Assembly (NCBI GenBank): GCA_002378005.1
Contig: DFQY01000030.1
Span: 83,722 to 147,721, forward strand
Direction of reading: 5' to 3'
Source of the DNA: Flavobacteriales bacterium UBA3477
Lineage (GTDB): Bacteria; Bacteroidota; Bacteroidia; Flavobacteriales; Schleiferiaceae
DNA length: 64,000 bases
Under the pieces are notes generated by a model, which saw only the letters and a list, made by a program, of their open reading frames with translations, made no database searches and had not been told where the DNA came from. Positions within the stretch are counted from its first letter, which is position 1; every line of letters begins with the position of its first letter. Shown in pieces: positions 1 to 8,416 of this stretch. The translations under genes and the position numbers were made by a program.

Positions 1-1133
1 AGAATCATTCCGGCTCCCATCATAACCGCTCCCAAAATCAACCCATTGACCAAGCCCACGGACAATTCCTTGAACAACTTCTTAGTCATGTTATGATCCG
101 CCTTGTTGCTGGCCAAAGCCTGTACCACGATCGCCGAAGATTGTACCCCAACGTTCCCGGCCATTGCCGCAATCAAAGGCATGAACAAAGCCAAGGCAGG
201 TACGCTTTTAATATCGCCCTCGTTTTCACCCAACATCAAGGCTACAATCAACCCACCGAACAAGCCAATGAGCAACCACGGAATCCGAGCACGTGTAATG
301 TGCAATACAGTATCGTCGCTCTCCACCTCGTCGGTCAAACCAGAGGCTAGTTGGTAATCGCGCTCCGCTTCTTCACGGATGAAATCCACCACATCATCAA
401 GAGTAATTCGGCCCAACAATTCCCCAGCAGCATTGACCACTGGAATGACGAAAAGGTCATACTTCTGCATGGTATTGGCCACTTCCTCCGCTGGTGTAGT
501 AGAAAGGACCGTATGTTGAATAGGAGTATAGAGTTCGGAAATATTTTCTGTGCGCTTGGCTGTCAAAAGCTTTTTCAAACTCAACGTCCCCACGAGAATA
601 TCATTTTCATTAACAACGTATACCGCATGCACTCGGTCCACGTTTTCAGCCTGCGTTCTCATCGCAGCAACGCATCTCAACGCCGTTAAGCCCTCTTGAA
701 CCTTGACGTATTCCGTGGCCATTAAAGCCCCAGCTGTATCTTCCTCATGCGTGAGCAGTTGAGCAATCTTCTTCGCCTGCTCCACATCGTCCACCTTAGA
801 AAGGACCTCCTTCGTCAGCTCTTCAGAAAGCTCTGAAAGCATGTCCGCCGCATCATCACTATCCATGTTCTCCACGAGCTCATGGGCGATATCTTCCGAG
901 GTATAGCTTTTCAGTAGGTCCGTACGAATATCTTCATCAATCTCTACTAGGATATCTGCGACCAATTCTGTGCCGAGGCGCTCCAAAAATAGCTCAATCT
1001 CATCCAGGTCCCAAGATTCCAAAACCTCAGCAATATCCGCCGCATGCACCCCCTCCATTAAGGTGGCAAATAGCCCCTCTTCGGTGGTGGCAACGGCCTG
1101 CGCTACACGGTCTTTTACACTAAGATCTTCCAT
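1..1133 (-). CDS. mgtE: MgtE magnesium transporter (C-terminus cut by window edge)
   Basis: Mg2+ channel/transporter of the inner membrane. The reading frame opens at the ATG at 1133 (MEDLSVKDRVAQAV) and runs off the left edge after about 377 residues; the family is about 450 aa, so the last membrane helices are missing. Seen in order: an acidic helical MgtE_N domain (about 1-130), two CBS domains (about 135-255, with the VIPVV and GRITLDDVVDFI signatures), a linker, then transmembrane helices from about residue 285. The pore signature AGNVGVQ lies near residue 325. The start overlaps the 3' end of ksgA by 14 bp, so the two are probably translationally coupled. In characterised homologues the N and CBS domains sense cytosolic Mg2+ and gate the pore. 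Confidence 0.95.
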   Translation of the reverse strand, partial: MEDLSVKDRVAQAVATTEEGLFATLMEGVHAADIAEVLESWDLDEIELFLERLGTELVADILVEIDEDIRTDLLKSYTSEDIAHELVENMDSDDAADMLSELSEELTKEVLSKVDDVEQAKKIAQLLTHEEDTAGALMATEYVKVQEGLTALRCVAAMRTQAENVDRVHAVYVVNENDILVGTLSLKKLLTAKRTENISELYTPIQHTVLSTTPAEEVANTMQKYDLFVIPVVNAAGELLGRITLDDVVDFIREEAERDYQLASGLTDEVESDDTVLHITRARIPWLLIGLFGGLIVALMLGENEGDIKSVPALALFMPLIAAMAGNVGVQSSAIVVQALASNKADHNMTKKLFKELSVGLVNGLILGAVMMGAGMI

Positions 1134-1905
1134 CTTCAATGGCGTTTAGCAGTTCTACAAACTGTTCGTGGCTGAGTTGTTCCGCTCGCTTGCTAAGATA
1201 CGGATGCTCGAAGCCTTCTGGCAAGTTAAGTGTTTTCAATGCATTGCGAAGGGTTTTTCTTCGCTGCCCAAAAGCCGCTTTTACCCCTCTTTTGAGCATT
1301 TTAAAATCAATATTCGGATCGACCGATTTTCTCACCATGTGCATCACTCCGCTGTCCACTTTTGGCGGCGGTTTAAACACTCCGGGAGGTACGGTGAAAT
1401 CATAGGTCAAATCGTAATAGGCCTGGCACAAAACCGATAGAATCCCATAGGTCTTACTTCCCGGCGGCGCACACAAACGCTGGGCCACCTCTTTTTGGAA
1501 CATCCCCCCAAAGGCAGGAATCTGATCGCGCATGTCCAATACCCGGAACACAATCTGTGAACTGATGTTGTACGGGAAATTCCCAACCAAGGCGAAAGGC
1601 TCGTCACCAAAAACACTTGCAGGGTTCCATTGTAAAAAATCCGTTTCTAGAATACGAGCACTGAGCTGATTGTAATGCGCCTGCAAATAACTTACACTCT
1701 CGCTATCGATCTCAATTACCCAAGTCTCTACGTCCGGCATGGCCAACAAATATTTGGTCATGACGCCCATGCCCGGCCCTATTTCCATAACCTTCTGGAC
1801 ACCGTACAACGGGGTCACTTTGGCAATGCGTTCGGCCACGCCCTCGTCTTTCAAAAAATGTTGTCCCAAATGCTTTTTCGCCCGGACTTGTCCTTGGTCT
1901 CTCAT
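1120..1905 (-). CDS. rsmA: 16S rRNA (adenine1518-N6/adenine1519-N6)-dimethyltransferase
   Basis: KsgA/RsmA dimethylates two adjacent adenines in helix 45 of 16S rRNA late in 30S assembly, using S-adenosylmethionine. The protein is 261 aa, the usual length. It shows the SAM-binding loop MEIGPGMGVMTK, the acidic VIEIDSES strand, and the catalytic NFPYNIS motif of N6-adenine methyltransferases. The frame is open upstream to 2025, but I chose the ATG at 1905 because family similarity (RAKKHLGQHFLKDEG) begins right after it and a perfect -7 box ends 5 nt in front of it. It would be first in a ksgA-mgtE transcript. Divergent from fbp. Confidence 0.96.
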   Translation of the reverse strand: MRDQGQVRAKKHLGQHFLKDEGVAERIAKVTPLYGVQKVMEIGPGMGVMTKYLLAMPDVETWVIEIDSESVSYLQAHYNQLSARILETDFLQWNPASVFGDEPFALVGNFPYNISSQIVFRVLDMRDQIPAFGGMFQKEVAQRLCAPPGSKTYGILSVLCQAYYDLTYDFTVPPGVFKPPPKVDSGVMHMVRKSVDPNIDFKMLKRGVKAAFGQRRKTLRNALKTLNLPEGFEHPYLSKRAEQLSHEQFVELLNAIEDGRS

Positions 1906-1910
1906 GTGAG

Positions 1911-1918
1911 CAAAGGTA
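1911..1918 (-). promoter_or_regulatory. -7 promoter element of rsmA (leaderless geometry)
   Basis: TACCTTTG on the minus strand exactly matches the Bacteroidota -7 consensus TAnnTTTG. Only 5 nt (CTCAC) separate it from the ATG at 1905. Bacteroidota transcripts usually start several nt past this box, so the mRNA would have almost no leader. No clear -33 TTG was seen. Confidence 0.6.
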
Positions 1919-1993
1919 GGATTTCCTTCCACGGGTTTCCACCTAAAAGCCCTAACTTGTACCCACCTATCACAACCATAAGAACCACTGACC

Positions 1994-3004
1994 ATGGTAC
2001 AACCAACCACCCTTGGCGAATTCATCGTCGAGAATCAGAAGGATTTCCCTTTTGCAACAGGGGAACTATCCCAGTTACTCACCTCAATCCGCCTTGCCGC
2101 GAAGGTGGTGAATCGCGAAATCAATAAGGCAGGGCTTGCCGATATCCTTGGCGCTATGGGCAGTGAAAACGTCCAAGGCGAAGCGCAGCAAAAGCTCGAT
2201 GTGATCGCTAATGATACCTTTATGCGTGCCTTGCGCTCCATGGGCCAAGTCTGTGGTGTTGCCAGCGAGGAAGAAGAATACTTCGTCGCCTTTGACGATG
2301 ATATTCACTCCGACGCACGCTATGTCGTACTCATGGACCCGTTGGACGGATCCTCCAACATCGACGTCAATGTCAGCGTGGGTACCATCTTCTCCATTTA
2401 CCGCCGTATCACTCCCTCTGGAAGCCCTGTTGAACTAAAAGACTTTTTACAACCCGGCGATGCGCAGATCGCCGCCGGCTATATCGTTTATGGTTCTTCC
2501 ACCATGCTCGTATACACAACAGGCAATGGAGTGAACGGCTTCACGCTTGATCCTTCCATCGGCGTATTTTGCCTCTCCCATCCGGATATGCAAATCCCGC
2601 AGGACGGCAAAATCTACAGCGTTAACGAAGGGAATTACGTTCATTTCCCCGAAGGAGTGAAGCGCTATATCAAGTATTGTCAAGAGTTCGACGAGGCCAC
2701 CAATAGGCCCTATACGTCAAGATATATTGGCTCATTAGTTTCCGATTTTCACCGCAATCTTATCAAAGGAGGGGTGTATCTTTACCCCACAGGAACCATG
2801 GCCCCGAAAGGCAAGCTCAGGCTCCTGTACGAGTGTAACCCACTCGCTTTTATTGTTGAACAAGCCGGCGGCATGGCCACGGACGGAACCCGACGAATCA
2901 TGGAGATTGCACCTGATGAATTGCATCAGCGTGTACCGTGCTTTATTGGGTCGCCGCGTATGGTCGAAACCGCCCACGCGTTTTTGCGGAAATACGAAAA
3001 TTAA
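1994..3004 (+). CDS. fbp: Class I fructose-1,6-bisphosphatase
   Basis: Hydrolyses fructose-1,6-bisphosphate to fructose-6-phosphate, the committed gluconeogenic step, in the cytosol. 336 aa, the usual class I length. The metal-binding signature MDPLDGSSNID sits at 114-124, the upstream acidic patch SEEEE at 91-95, and a substrate-side segment (FHRNLIKGGVYLYP) near 250. Start ATG at 1994; the divergent rsmA start is 88 bp away. Only 3 nt separate its stop from the TTG start of mfd, so the two are probably co-transcribed although functionally unrelated. Confidence 0.97.
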   Translation: MVQPTTLGEFIVENQKDFPFATGELSQLLTSIRLAAKVVNREINKAGLADILGAMGSENVQGEAQQKLDVIANDTFMRALRSMGQVCGVASEEEEYFVAFDDDIHSDARYVVLMDPLDGSSNIDVNVSVGTIFSIYRRITPSGSPVELKDFLQPGDAQIAAGYIVYGSSTMLVYTTGNGVNGFTLDPSIGVFCLSHPDMQIPQDGKIYSVNEGNYVHFPEGVKRYIKYCQEFDEATNRPYTSRYIGSLVSDFHRNLIKGGVYLYPTGTMAPKGKLRLLYECNPLAFIVEQAGGMATDGTRRIMEIAPDELHQRVPCFIGSPRMVETAHAFLRKYEN

Positions 3005-3007
3005 CTA

Positions 3008-6000
3008 TTGGAACCGGCGGATTTACTCTCCCATTACCTTGATCACCCGCTCACTTTAGCACTTGAAAACAGTGCCTCAACCGACCGTATGGAAGCTATT
3101 GGCTACCGCACGGCAGGGAGCTCACATACCGCCATGTTGGCCGCAGCCGCCTATTTAAAAACCGGCAAGACGCAGCTCTTGATTGCCGAGAACAAGGAGC
3201 AGGCTGCCTACCTTCAAAACGATCTAGAAAAGCTGTTGGGTAAAACTCCATGTTACTTCTACCCTGCCTCTTACCGCAGACCCTATGAAGTCGAGCAAAC
3301 CGACAATGCCAATGTGTTGTTGCGCGCTGAAGTGCTCAACCACCTGAGCAGCCGCCGAAAGGCTCCTTTGGTGATCACCTTCACCGAAGCGTTATTTGAA
3401 AAAGTGGTGACCAAAAAAGAATTGGAAACCAATACCCTTAAAGTTCACGTCGGCGAAAACCTCGGCATTGACTTTTTAAATGAAACTCTCTTTGAATGCC
3501 AGTTCGAGCGTGTAGACTTTGTGACCTCACCTGGTCAGTTCTCCGTTCGCGGCGGCATCGTCGATATATTCTCCTTCAGCAAGGAGCATCCTTACCGTAT
3601 CGAATTCTTCGACGAAGAGGTGGAGAGCATTCGTTACTTCGACATAGAAACCCAGCGCACCATCGGTAAAGCCACAAAAATGAGCATCGTACCTAACGTG
3701 GAGAACAAAAGCTTCCTCGAGGCACGCGCGCCATTCTTGACCTATTTACCTCAGGACACCCAGCTCTGGATCAATACACCATCATTAGTGGTGGCAGGAT
3801 TGGACCGATTAATGGAGCTCGCCCACCAAACCTATACCAACCTCGCAGATACCATCACCCGCGCCACCCCCGAGGAGCTCTTTATGAGCGGCGATGCCTT
3901 CAAACGACTCCTGTTGAATTACACCCGAGTAGAGTACGGCAAAGCGGAATGGGCCAATACCAAGCTCGACAGCACCGCCCTCCCACAACGCGCCTTCAAC
4001 AAGGACTTCCATCTCCTCGCGCAAACCCTTATCGACGCCAACGACAGAGACATTGAAACGGTACTGATGTGTGCCAACGCCAAGCAAGTCAACAGATTCG
4101 AAACGATTTTCGAAGACTTGCAATTGGACCCAAAATACCAAACCACTACCATCGCACTGCATGAGGGCTTTGAAGACCCAGATGCAGGCCTTTACGTGTA
4201 TACTGACCATCAAATCTTCGACCGTTACCAGCGATTCAATATCAAAAACGGAGCGCAGAAGCGTCAAGCCATCACCCTTGAACAGCTCAACGCACTCGAG
4301 TTTGGCGATTTCGTCACGCATGTGGATCACGGGGTTGGAAAGTTTGGCGGATTGCAAAAAATAGATAATAACGGGACCATACAGGAGGCTATCAAACTCT
4401 TGTATCGCGACAATGACATCTTGTATGTGAGCATCCACTCGCTCCATAAGATCAGCAAGTACAACGGAAAAGATGGAACGGCGCCTGTTTTAAATAAATT
4501 GGGCAGCCCGCAATGGCAAAACCTCAAGAAGAAAACTAAGGCCCGCGTCAAGCAGATTGCCTTTGACCTCATACAGCTCTACGCCAAGCGCCGTGAAGCC
4601 GTCGGATTCCAATGCGCACCAGACGGCTATTTGCAGCACGAACTCGAAGCTAGCTTCTTGTATGAGGACACTCCGGACCAATTAACCGCGACAGAAGCCG
4701 TAAAAAAAGATATGGAGGGCACCATTCCTATGGATCGCCTGATCTGTGGGGATGTAGGCTTCGGCAAAACGGAAATAGCTATTCGCGCCGCTTTCAAGGC
4801 CGTTGCCAACGGTAAACAGGTGGCCATCCTAGTCCCTACCACCGTACTCGCCTTTCAACACTTCAAAACCTTCAGCAAGCGCCTCGAAGGATTCCCGGTC
4901 ACGGTAGATTACATCAACAGATTCCGCACAACCAAGCAACAGCGAGATACCCTCGCCGGTTTGAAATCTGGAAAGATTGATATCGTCATCGGGACACACA
5001 AACTCGTCAGTACTCAAGTGGAGTACAAAGACCTCGGCCTACTCATTATCGATGAAGAACAGAAGTTCGGCGTGGCCGTCAAGGACAAGATCAAAACGCT
5101 AAAAGTAAACATCGATACCCTCACGCTCACCGCAACCCCCATCCCGAGAACACTACAATTCTCACTGATGGCAGCACGTGACCTGAGCGTTATGACTACC
5201 CCTCCACCTAACCGTCAGCCCATCGAAACGGAAATCATTGGATTTAACGAGGAGACCATCCGCGATACCATCAGTTATGAGATTCAGCGTGGGGGCCAAG
5301 TCTTTTTCATCAACACCCGAATTAGCAATATCCAAGAGGTTGCCGCTATGGTACAACGACTTGTGCCGGATGCGCAAATCGCCATAGGCCACGGCCAGAT
5401 GGACGGAAAGAAACTTGAGAAAGTTATGCTGGACTTTATGGACGGTAAATTCGATGTCCTCGTGGCCACTTCTATCATAGAAAGCGGACTCGATGTGCCC
5501 AACGCCAATACCATCATCATTAACAACGCCAATCATTTCGGAATGTCAGATCTCCACCAAATGCGTGGGCGTGTGGGCCGTTCCAACAAGAAAGCGTTCT
5601 GTAAACTCATCAGCCCGCCGCTGCACTCCTTGACCGACGAGGCGCGCAAGCGACTTCAGGCCCTCGAGCAATTCACTGACCTGGGGAGCGGTTTCAAGAT
5701 TGCCATGAAGGACCTTGAAATCCGTGGTGCGGGTGATCTTCTCGGTGGGGAACAAAGTGGATTCATCTCCGAGATGGGCTTCGATACGTATCAAAAGATT
5801 TTAGCGGAGGCCGTAAAAGAATTGAAGGAGAACGAATTCAAAGAACTATACGACAACCCGGATAAAAACAAAGGATCGGACTTTGTGGACGAGGTGCAGA
5901 TCGATACTGATATGGCCATACACATACCGGACAACTACGTCAATAATATTGAGGAAAGACTCAAGCTATACCAGCGCCTAGGTGCTATAGAAAACGAGGA

Positions 6001-6358
6001 AGAGTTGCAGTTCTTCGAGTTAGAACTAGAGGATAGATTTGGGGCGCTGCCTCGCCAGGTGAAGGACCTATTGTATTCAGTCCGCATTAAATGGCTCGCA
6101 AAGCACATCGGATTTGCCAAACTTATTATCAAGATGGGCAAGCTGATCGGTCATTTTGCTGCGGAGAACAACAGCGAATACTACCAACTGCCTATTTTCT
6201 CAGCCGTCCTAGCCTACTTACAACGCAACCCGCGAAAGGTGCAGGTCAAGCAAAAAGCAGAAAAACTTAACTTCGTTGCACAGAACATTAGCAGCCTTGA
6301 GGACGTTCATCATATGCTCAGTAGCATCGTGAACACGGAAAAAACAGCGGAGGCATGA
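3008..6358 (+). CDS. mfd: Transcription-repair coupling factor Mfd
   Basis: ATP-dependent translocase that pushes stalled RNA polymerase off DNA lesions and recruits UvrA. 1116 aa, close to the usual 1150. In order: a UvrB-like N-terminal module (about 1-400), a CarD-type RNA-polymerase interaction domain (about 430-500, starting LEFGDFVTHVDHGVGKF), the helicase core with Walker A GDVGFGKTE (about 580-588), the DEEQ box (IIDEEQKFGV, about 681), motif III TATPIPRT (about 709), the translocation motifs (MRGRVGRSN), and the C-terminal TRCF domain that in E. coli binds UvrA. The best start is a TTG at 3008, 3 nt after fbp; no closer ATG retains the N-terminus. Its TGA overlaps the next ATG (ATGA). 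Confidence 0.97.
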   Translation: MEPADLLSHYLDHPLTLALENSASTDRMEAIGYRTAGSSHTAMLAAAAYLKTGKTQLLIAENKEQAAYLQNDLEKLLGKTPCYFYPASYRRPYEVEQTDNANVLLRAEVLNHLSSRRKAPLVITFTEALFEKVVTKKELETNTLKVHVGENLGIDFLNETLFECQFERVDFVTSPGQFSVRGGIVDIFSFSKEHPYRIEFFDEEVESIRYFDIETQRTIGKATKMSIVPNVENKSFLEARAPFLTYLPQDTQLWINTPSLVVAGLDRLMELAHQTYTNLADTITRATPEELFMSGDAFKRLLLNYTRVEYGKAEWANTKLDSTALPQRAFNKDFHLLAQTLIDANDRDIETVLMCANAKQVNRFETIFEDLQLDPKYQTTTIALHEGFEDPDAGLYVYTDHQIFDRYQRFNIKNGAQKRQAITLEQLNALEFGDFVTHVDHGVGKFGGLQKIDNNGTIQEAIKLLYRDNDILYVSIHSLHKISKYNGKDGTAPVLNKLGSPQWQNLKKKTKARVKQIAFDLIQLYAKRREAVGFQCAPDGYLQHELEASFLYEDTPDQLTATEAVKKDMEGTIPMDRLICGDVGFGKTEIAIRAAFKAVANGKQVAILVPTTVLAFQHFKTFSKRLEGFPVTVDYINRFRTTKQQRDTLAGLKSGKIDIVIGTHKLVSTQVEYKDLGLLIIDEEQKFGVAVKDKIKTLKVNIDTLTLTATPIPRTLQFSLMAARDLSVMTTPPPNRQPIETEIIGFNEETIRDTISYEIQRGGQVFFINTRISNIQEVAAMVQRLVPDAQIAIGHGQMDGKKLEKVMLDFMDGKFDVLVATSIIESGLDVPNANTIIINNANHFGMSDLHQMRGRVGRSNKKAFCKLISPPLHSLTDEARKRLQALEQFTDLGSGFKIAMKDLEIRGAGDLLGGEQSGFISEMGFDTYQKILAEAVKELKENEFKELYDNPDKNKGSDFVDEVQIDTDMAIHIPDNYVNNIEERLKLYQRLGAIENEEELQFFELELEDRFGALPRQVKDLLYSVRIKWLAKHIGFAKLIIKMGKLIGHFAAENNSEYYQLPIFSAVLAYLQRNPRKVQVKQKAEKLNFVAQNISSLEDVHHMLSSIVNTEKTAEA

Positions 6359-6984
6359 CCACAGCGCAGTATATAGAGAAACGTTTGGGAGAATTGGCCC
6401 AGCATAAACAAAATTTTGAACGCCTGTTTTACTTCTTGGAGGAAGAGGAATTATTCTTCATCCCCGAAGGCGAGCAGTGGTCGGCAATCGAATGCATCGA
6501 ACACATCAACAATGTGAATGAGGCGTATTTAACCCAATTAACCAAAGTTTGTCAACTCGACCAAGCCTCTCAAAGCAAAGATCTCCCACTAAGCTGGTTT
6601 CAACGCAAAGCCTACCAATGGATGTCGCCCTTGAGCACACCTGGAGCCACCAAGGTTCCTGCTCCAAAGGCCCTTCTACCACGTCGCATGCGCGATCCCA
6701 AACTAAAGATCAGCGCCCAAAAGGTCATGGAGAACTTCATTTCAGACCTCAGCCAGATCGAAAGACTCCTGCGCATCATCCCCGAGAGTCCGGAGCTGCG
6801 CAATACTAAAGTCATTAGTGCACTGCCTCCCATTCGCATCAAATCCTTGACCGCACTCCAACTCATCGTTCCACACATAGGTCGTCATCTAGAACAGGCT
6901 GAACGAATTTTAAAAGGGGAACAATTATTCAAGGAATCTCAACAAAACAATCCCGACCTCATTTATCCAACCAAGGATGCATAA
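6355..6984 (+). CDS. DinB-like four-helix-bundle protein
   Basis: 209 aa, DinB/YfiT-type fold. The pattern WSAIECIEHINNVNEAY (about 42-58) supplies the first metal-type histidine and PHIGRHLEQAERIL near the C-terminus the last histidine pair; these match the family's three-His nickel/zinc site. DinB-family members include thiol-dependent S-transferases and many proteins of unknown substrate, so no reaction is assigned. The start overlaps the mfd stop by 4 bp (ATGA), which argues for translational coupling. The stop codon lies inside the left arm of the following terminator. Confidence 0.8.
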   Translation: MTTAQYIEKRLGELAQHKQNFERLFYFLEEEELFFIPEGEQWSAIECIEHINNVNEAYLTQLTKVCQLDQASQSKDLPLSWFQRKAYQWMSPLSTPGATKVPAPKALLPRRMRDPKLKISAQKVMENFISDLSQIERLLRIIPESPELRNTKVISALPPIRIKSLTALQLIVPHIGRHLEQAERILKGEQLFKESQQNNPDLIYPTKDA

Positions 6985-7026
6985 AAAAACCCCGAGCCTC
7001 TGCGAGGCTCGGGGTTTTTTTATGCA
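6978..7026. terminator. Bidirectional intrinsic terminator
   Basis: Perfect inverted repeat: left arm 6978-7000, loop TGC 7001-7003, right arm 7004-7026. The GC core CCCCGAGCCTC is flanked by A7 on the left and T7 on the right, so it can terminate both the fbp-mfd-dinB transcript and the converging porP transcript. Confidence 0.95.
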
Positions 7027-7037
7027 CGTCTATCAGA

Positions 7038-8414
7038 TTATTTGACAACCTTTATCCAAAGATTTCCATTATACTGTCCATTAAATTTAGTCAACTGTGC
7101 TTTATGAGCTGAATCATAATCAGGGAACTTCAAAATAAATACATAATACATCATGTTATTTTGATCCTGGAAAATATCAACAGCAATTCCATCTGCCAAT
7201 AATTTACTTTCCAATTTATGGGCATTTTCTTCTTGACCATAAACACCAGCTGTAACGTAGTATCCCGGTGAACCTGGTTTGACTTTTCCGGCGTATTGAT
7301 CAGCCGCATATCCTTTAATACGACTATTAATTTCCGCCTTAGCCTCATCTAACTGACTTTGTAATTCGGCTTTTTCTTGTTCAAATAGTTCATTTTGCTT
7401 TGACGACACCTCGTCATTGAACTCGTCCAAGCGATCATTTAACAAATCTTCGAGTTCTTCTGATGAGCGACGCTGACGATCCTTGAGCTTTTTGATTTCG
7501 TTTTCGAGTCGTTTATCTTTTTTACTTTCTCCAAAGGTATAACGCAACATGAATTCATGAGAGTTACCCAAGGCGAAACCATAGGTGTTCAATGAGAAGT
7601 CATAGGCATAACCCAAGGTGATATTCTCTGTCAAGTGCAAACCTGTATTTGCCGTAACCGCATAAGAAGAACGAAATGCAGCACCTACATAGAAGTACTC
7701 CTTGTGATTGAACATCAAACCTGCATCCACCTGAGGAATGGTCACCTCGTTAGCACGTACGGTGATGAATGGGCTCAAGGTCATCAAACCTTTTTGCAGA
7801 TTAACATCGTATTGCGTGTTCACTACATAATGACGCATGTAGTGGTATTGCATAGGACCTAGGTAGTTATCAGAGAAATCTACTTTAGGCGCCAACAAGT
7901 TTGGTACGGCAGCACCGAAGCTGAAATCCCCAAACTGAAGGTTGAATCCAAAGTTGAGGTCAAATTTCCCTGTGTTCAAAGCACTGAAAAGTACAGGGTC
8001 TAACTCGTCCGGTACACGAATACCAGCCACATTGATGTTGTTGTTTACATAACCGGCTCCCAAACCAAGGCTGAGACTGTTGCGATCTGTGAATTTCACA
8101 TGCCATGCATAAGACCCATAAAATCCTGAACGTGCCACGATATCCGTTTGGTCATTGAAGGCATAACCACTGTATCCAAATTTCAGATCATCACGGTTTC
8201 CGTTGAAGGCCATGAATTGGGTTTCAGGAGCGCCCTGAATATCTGTCCACTGGCGACGGTTCAATACCGAGATTTCTGTCTTACCCTCAATACCGCTATA
8301 CGCAGGATTGAAGAGGTAGGCCGTATTCAAATAGTTTGAAATAAGTGGGAGTTGCTGCGCTTGTGCTGTCCAACTACCCAATACTACTGCGCTAAGTACA
8401 AATAACTTTTTCAT
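7038..8414 (-). CDS. PorP/SprF-family T9SS membrane protein fused to coiled coil and SPOR domain
   Basis: 458 aa. Signal peptide (about 1-19, cleavage after TAQA); a PorP/SprF outer-membrane beta-barrel domain (about 20-300, with YLNTAYLFNPAYSGIEG at the N-terminus); a charged coiled coil (about 300-375, heptad-like ELEDLLNDRLDEFNDEV); and a C-terminal SPOR-like domain (about 385-458, YYVTAGVYGQEENAHKLESKL). PorP/SprF proteins help particular T9SS cargo reach or stay on the cell surface. SPOR domains in other systems bind glycan strands stripped of stem peptides, so the tail probably reaches peptidoglycan. It lies 2 bp behind the cargo gene and is most likely dedicated to it. The domain fusion is the unusual feature. 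Confidence 0.88.
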   Translation of the reverse strand: MKKLFVLSAVVLGSWTAQAQQLPLISNYLNTAYLFNPAYSGIEGKTEISVLNRRQWTDIQGAPETQFMAFNGNRDDLKFGYSGYAFNDQTDIVARSGFYGSYAWHVKFTDRNSLSLGLGAGYVNNNINVAGIRVPDELDPVLFSALNTGKFDLNFGFNLQFGDFSFGAAVPNLLAPKVDFSDNYLGPMQYHYMRHYVVNTQYDVNLQKGLMTLSPFITVRANEVTIPQVDAGLMFNHKEYFYVGAAFRSSYAVTANTGLHLTENITLGYAYDFSLNTYGFALGNSHEFMLRYTFGESKKDKRLENEIKKLKDRQRRSSEELEDLLNDRLDEFNDEVSSKQNELFEQEKAELQSQLDEAKAEINSRIKGYAADQYAGKVKPGSPGYYVTAGVYGQEENAHKLESKLLADGIAVDIFQDQNNMMYYVFILKFPDYDSAHKAQLTKFNGQYNGNLWIKVVK

Positions 8415-8416
8415 GA

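Noticed and set aside
3809..4447. 212-aa minus-strand frame inside mfd
   Set aside because: It is fully contained in mfd, with no recognisable domain; a shadow of codon bias in the sense gene.
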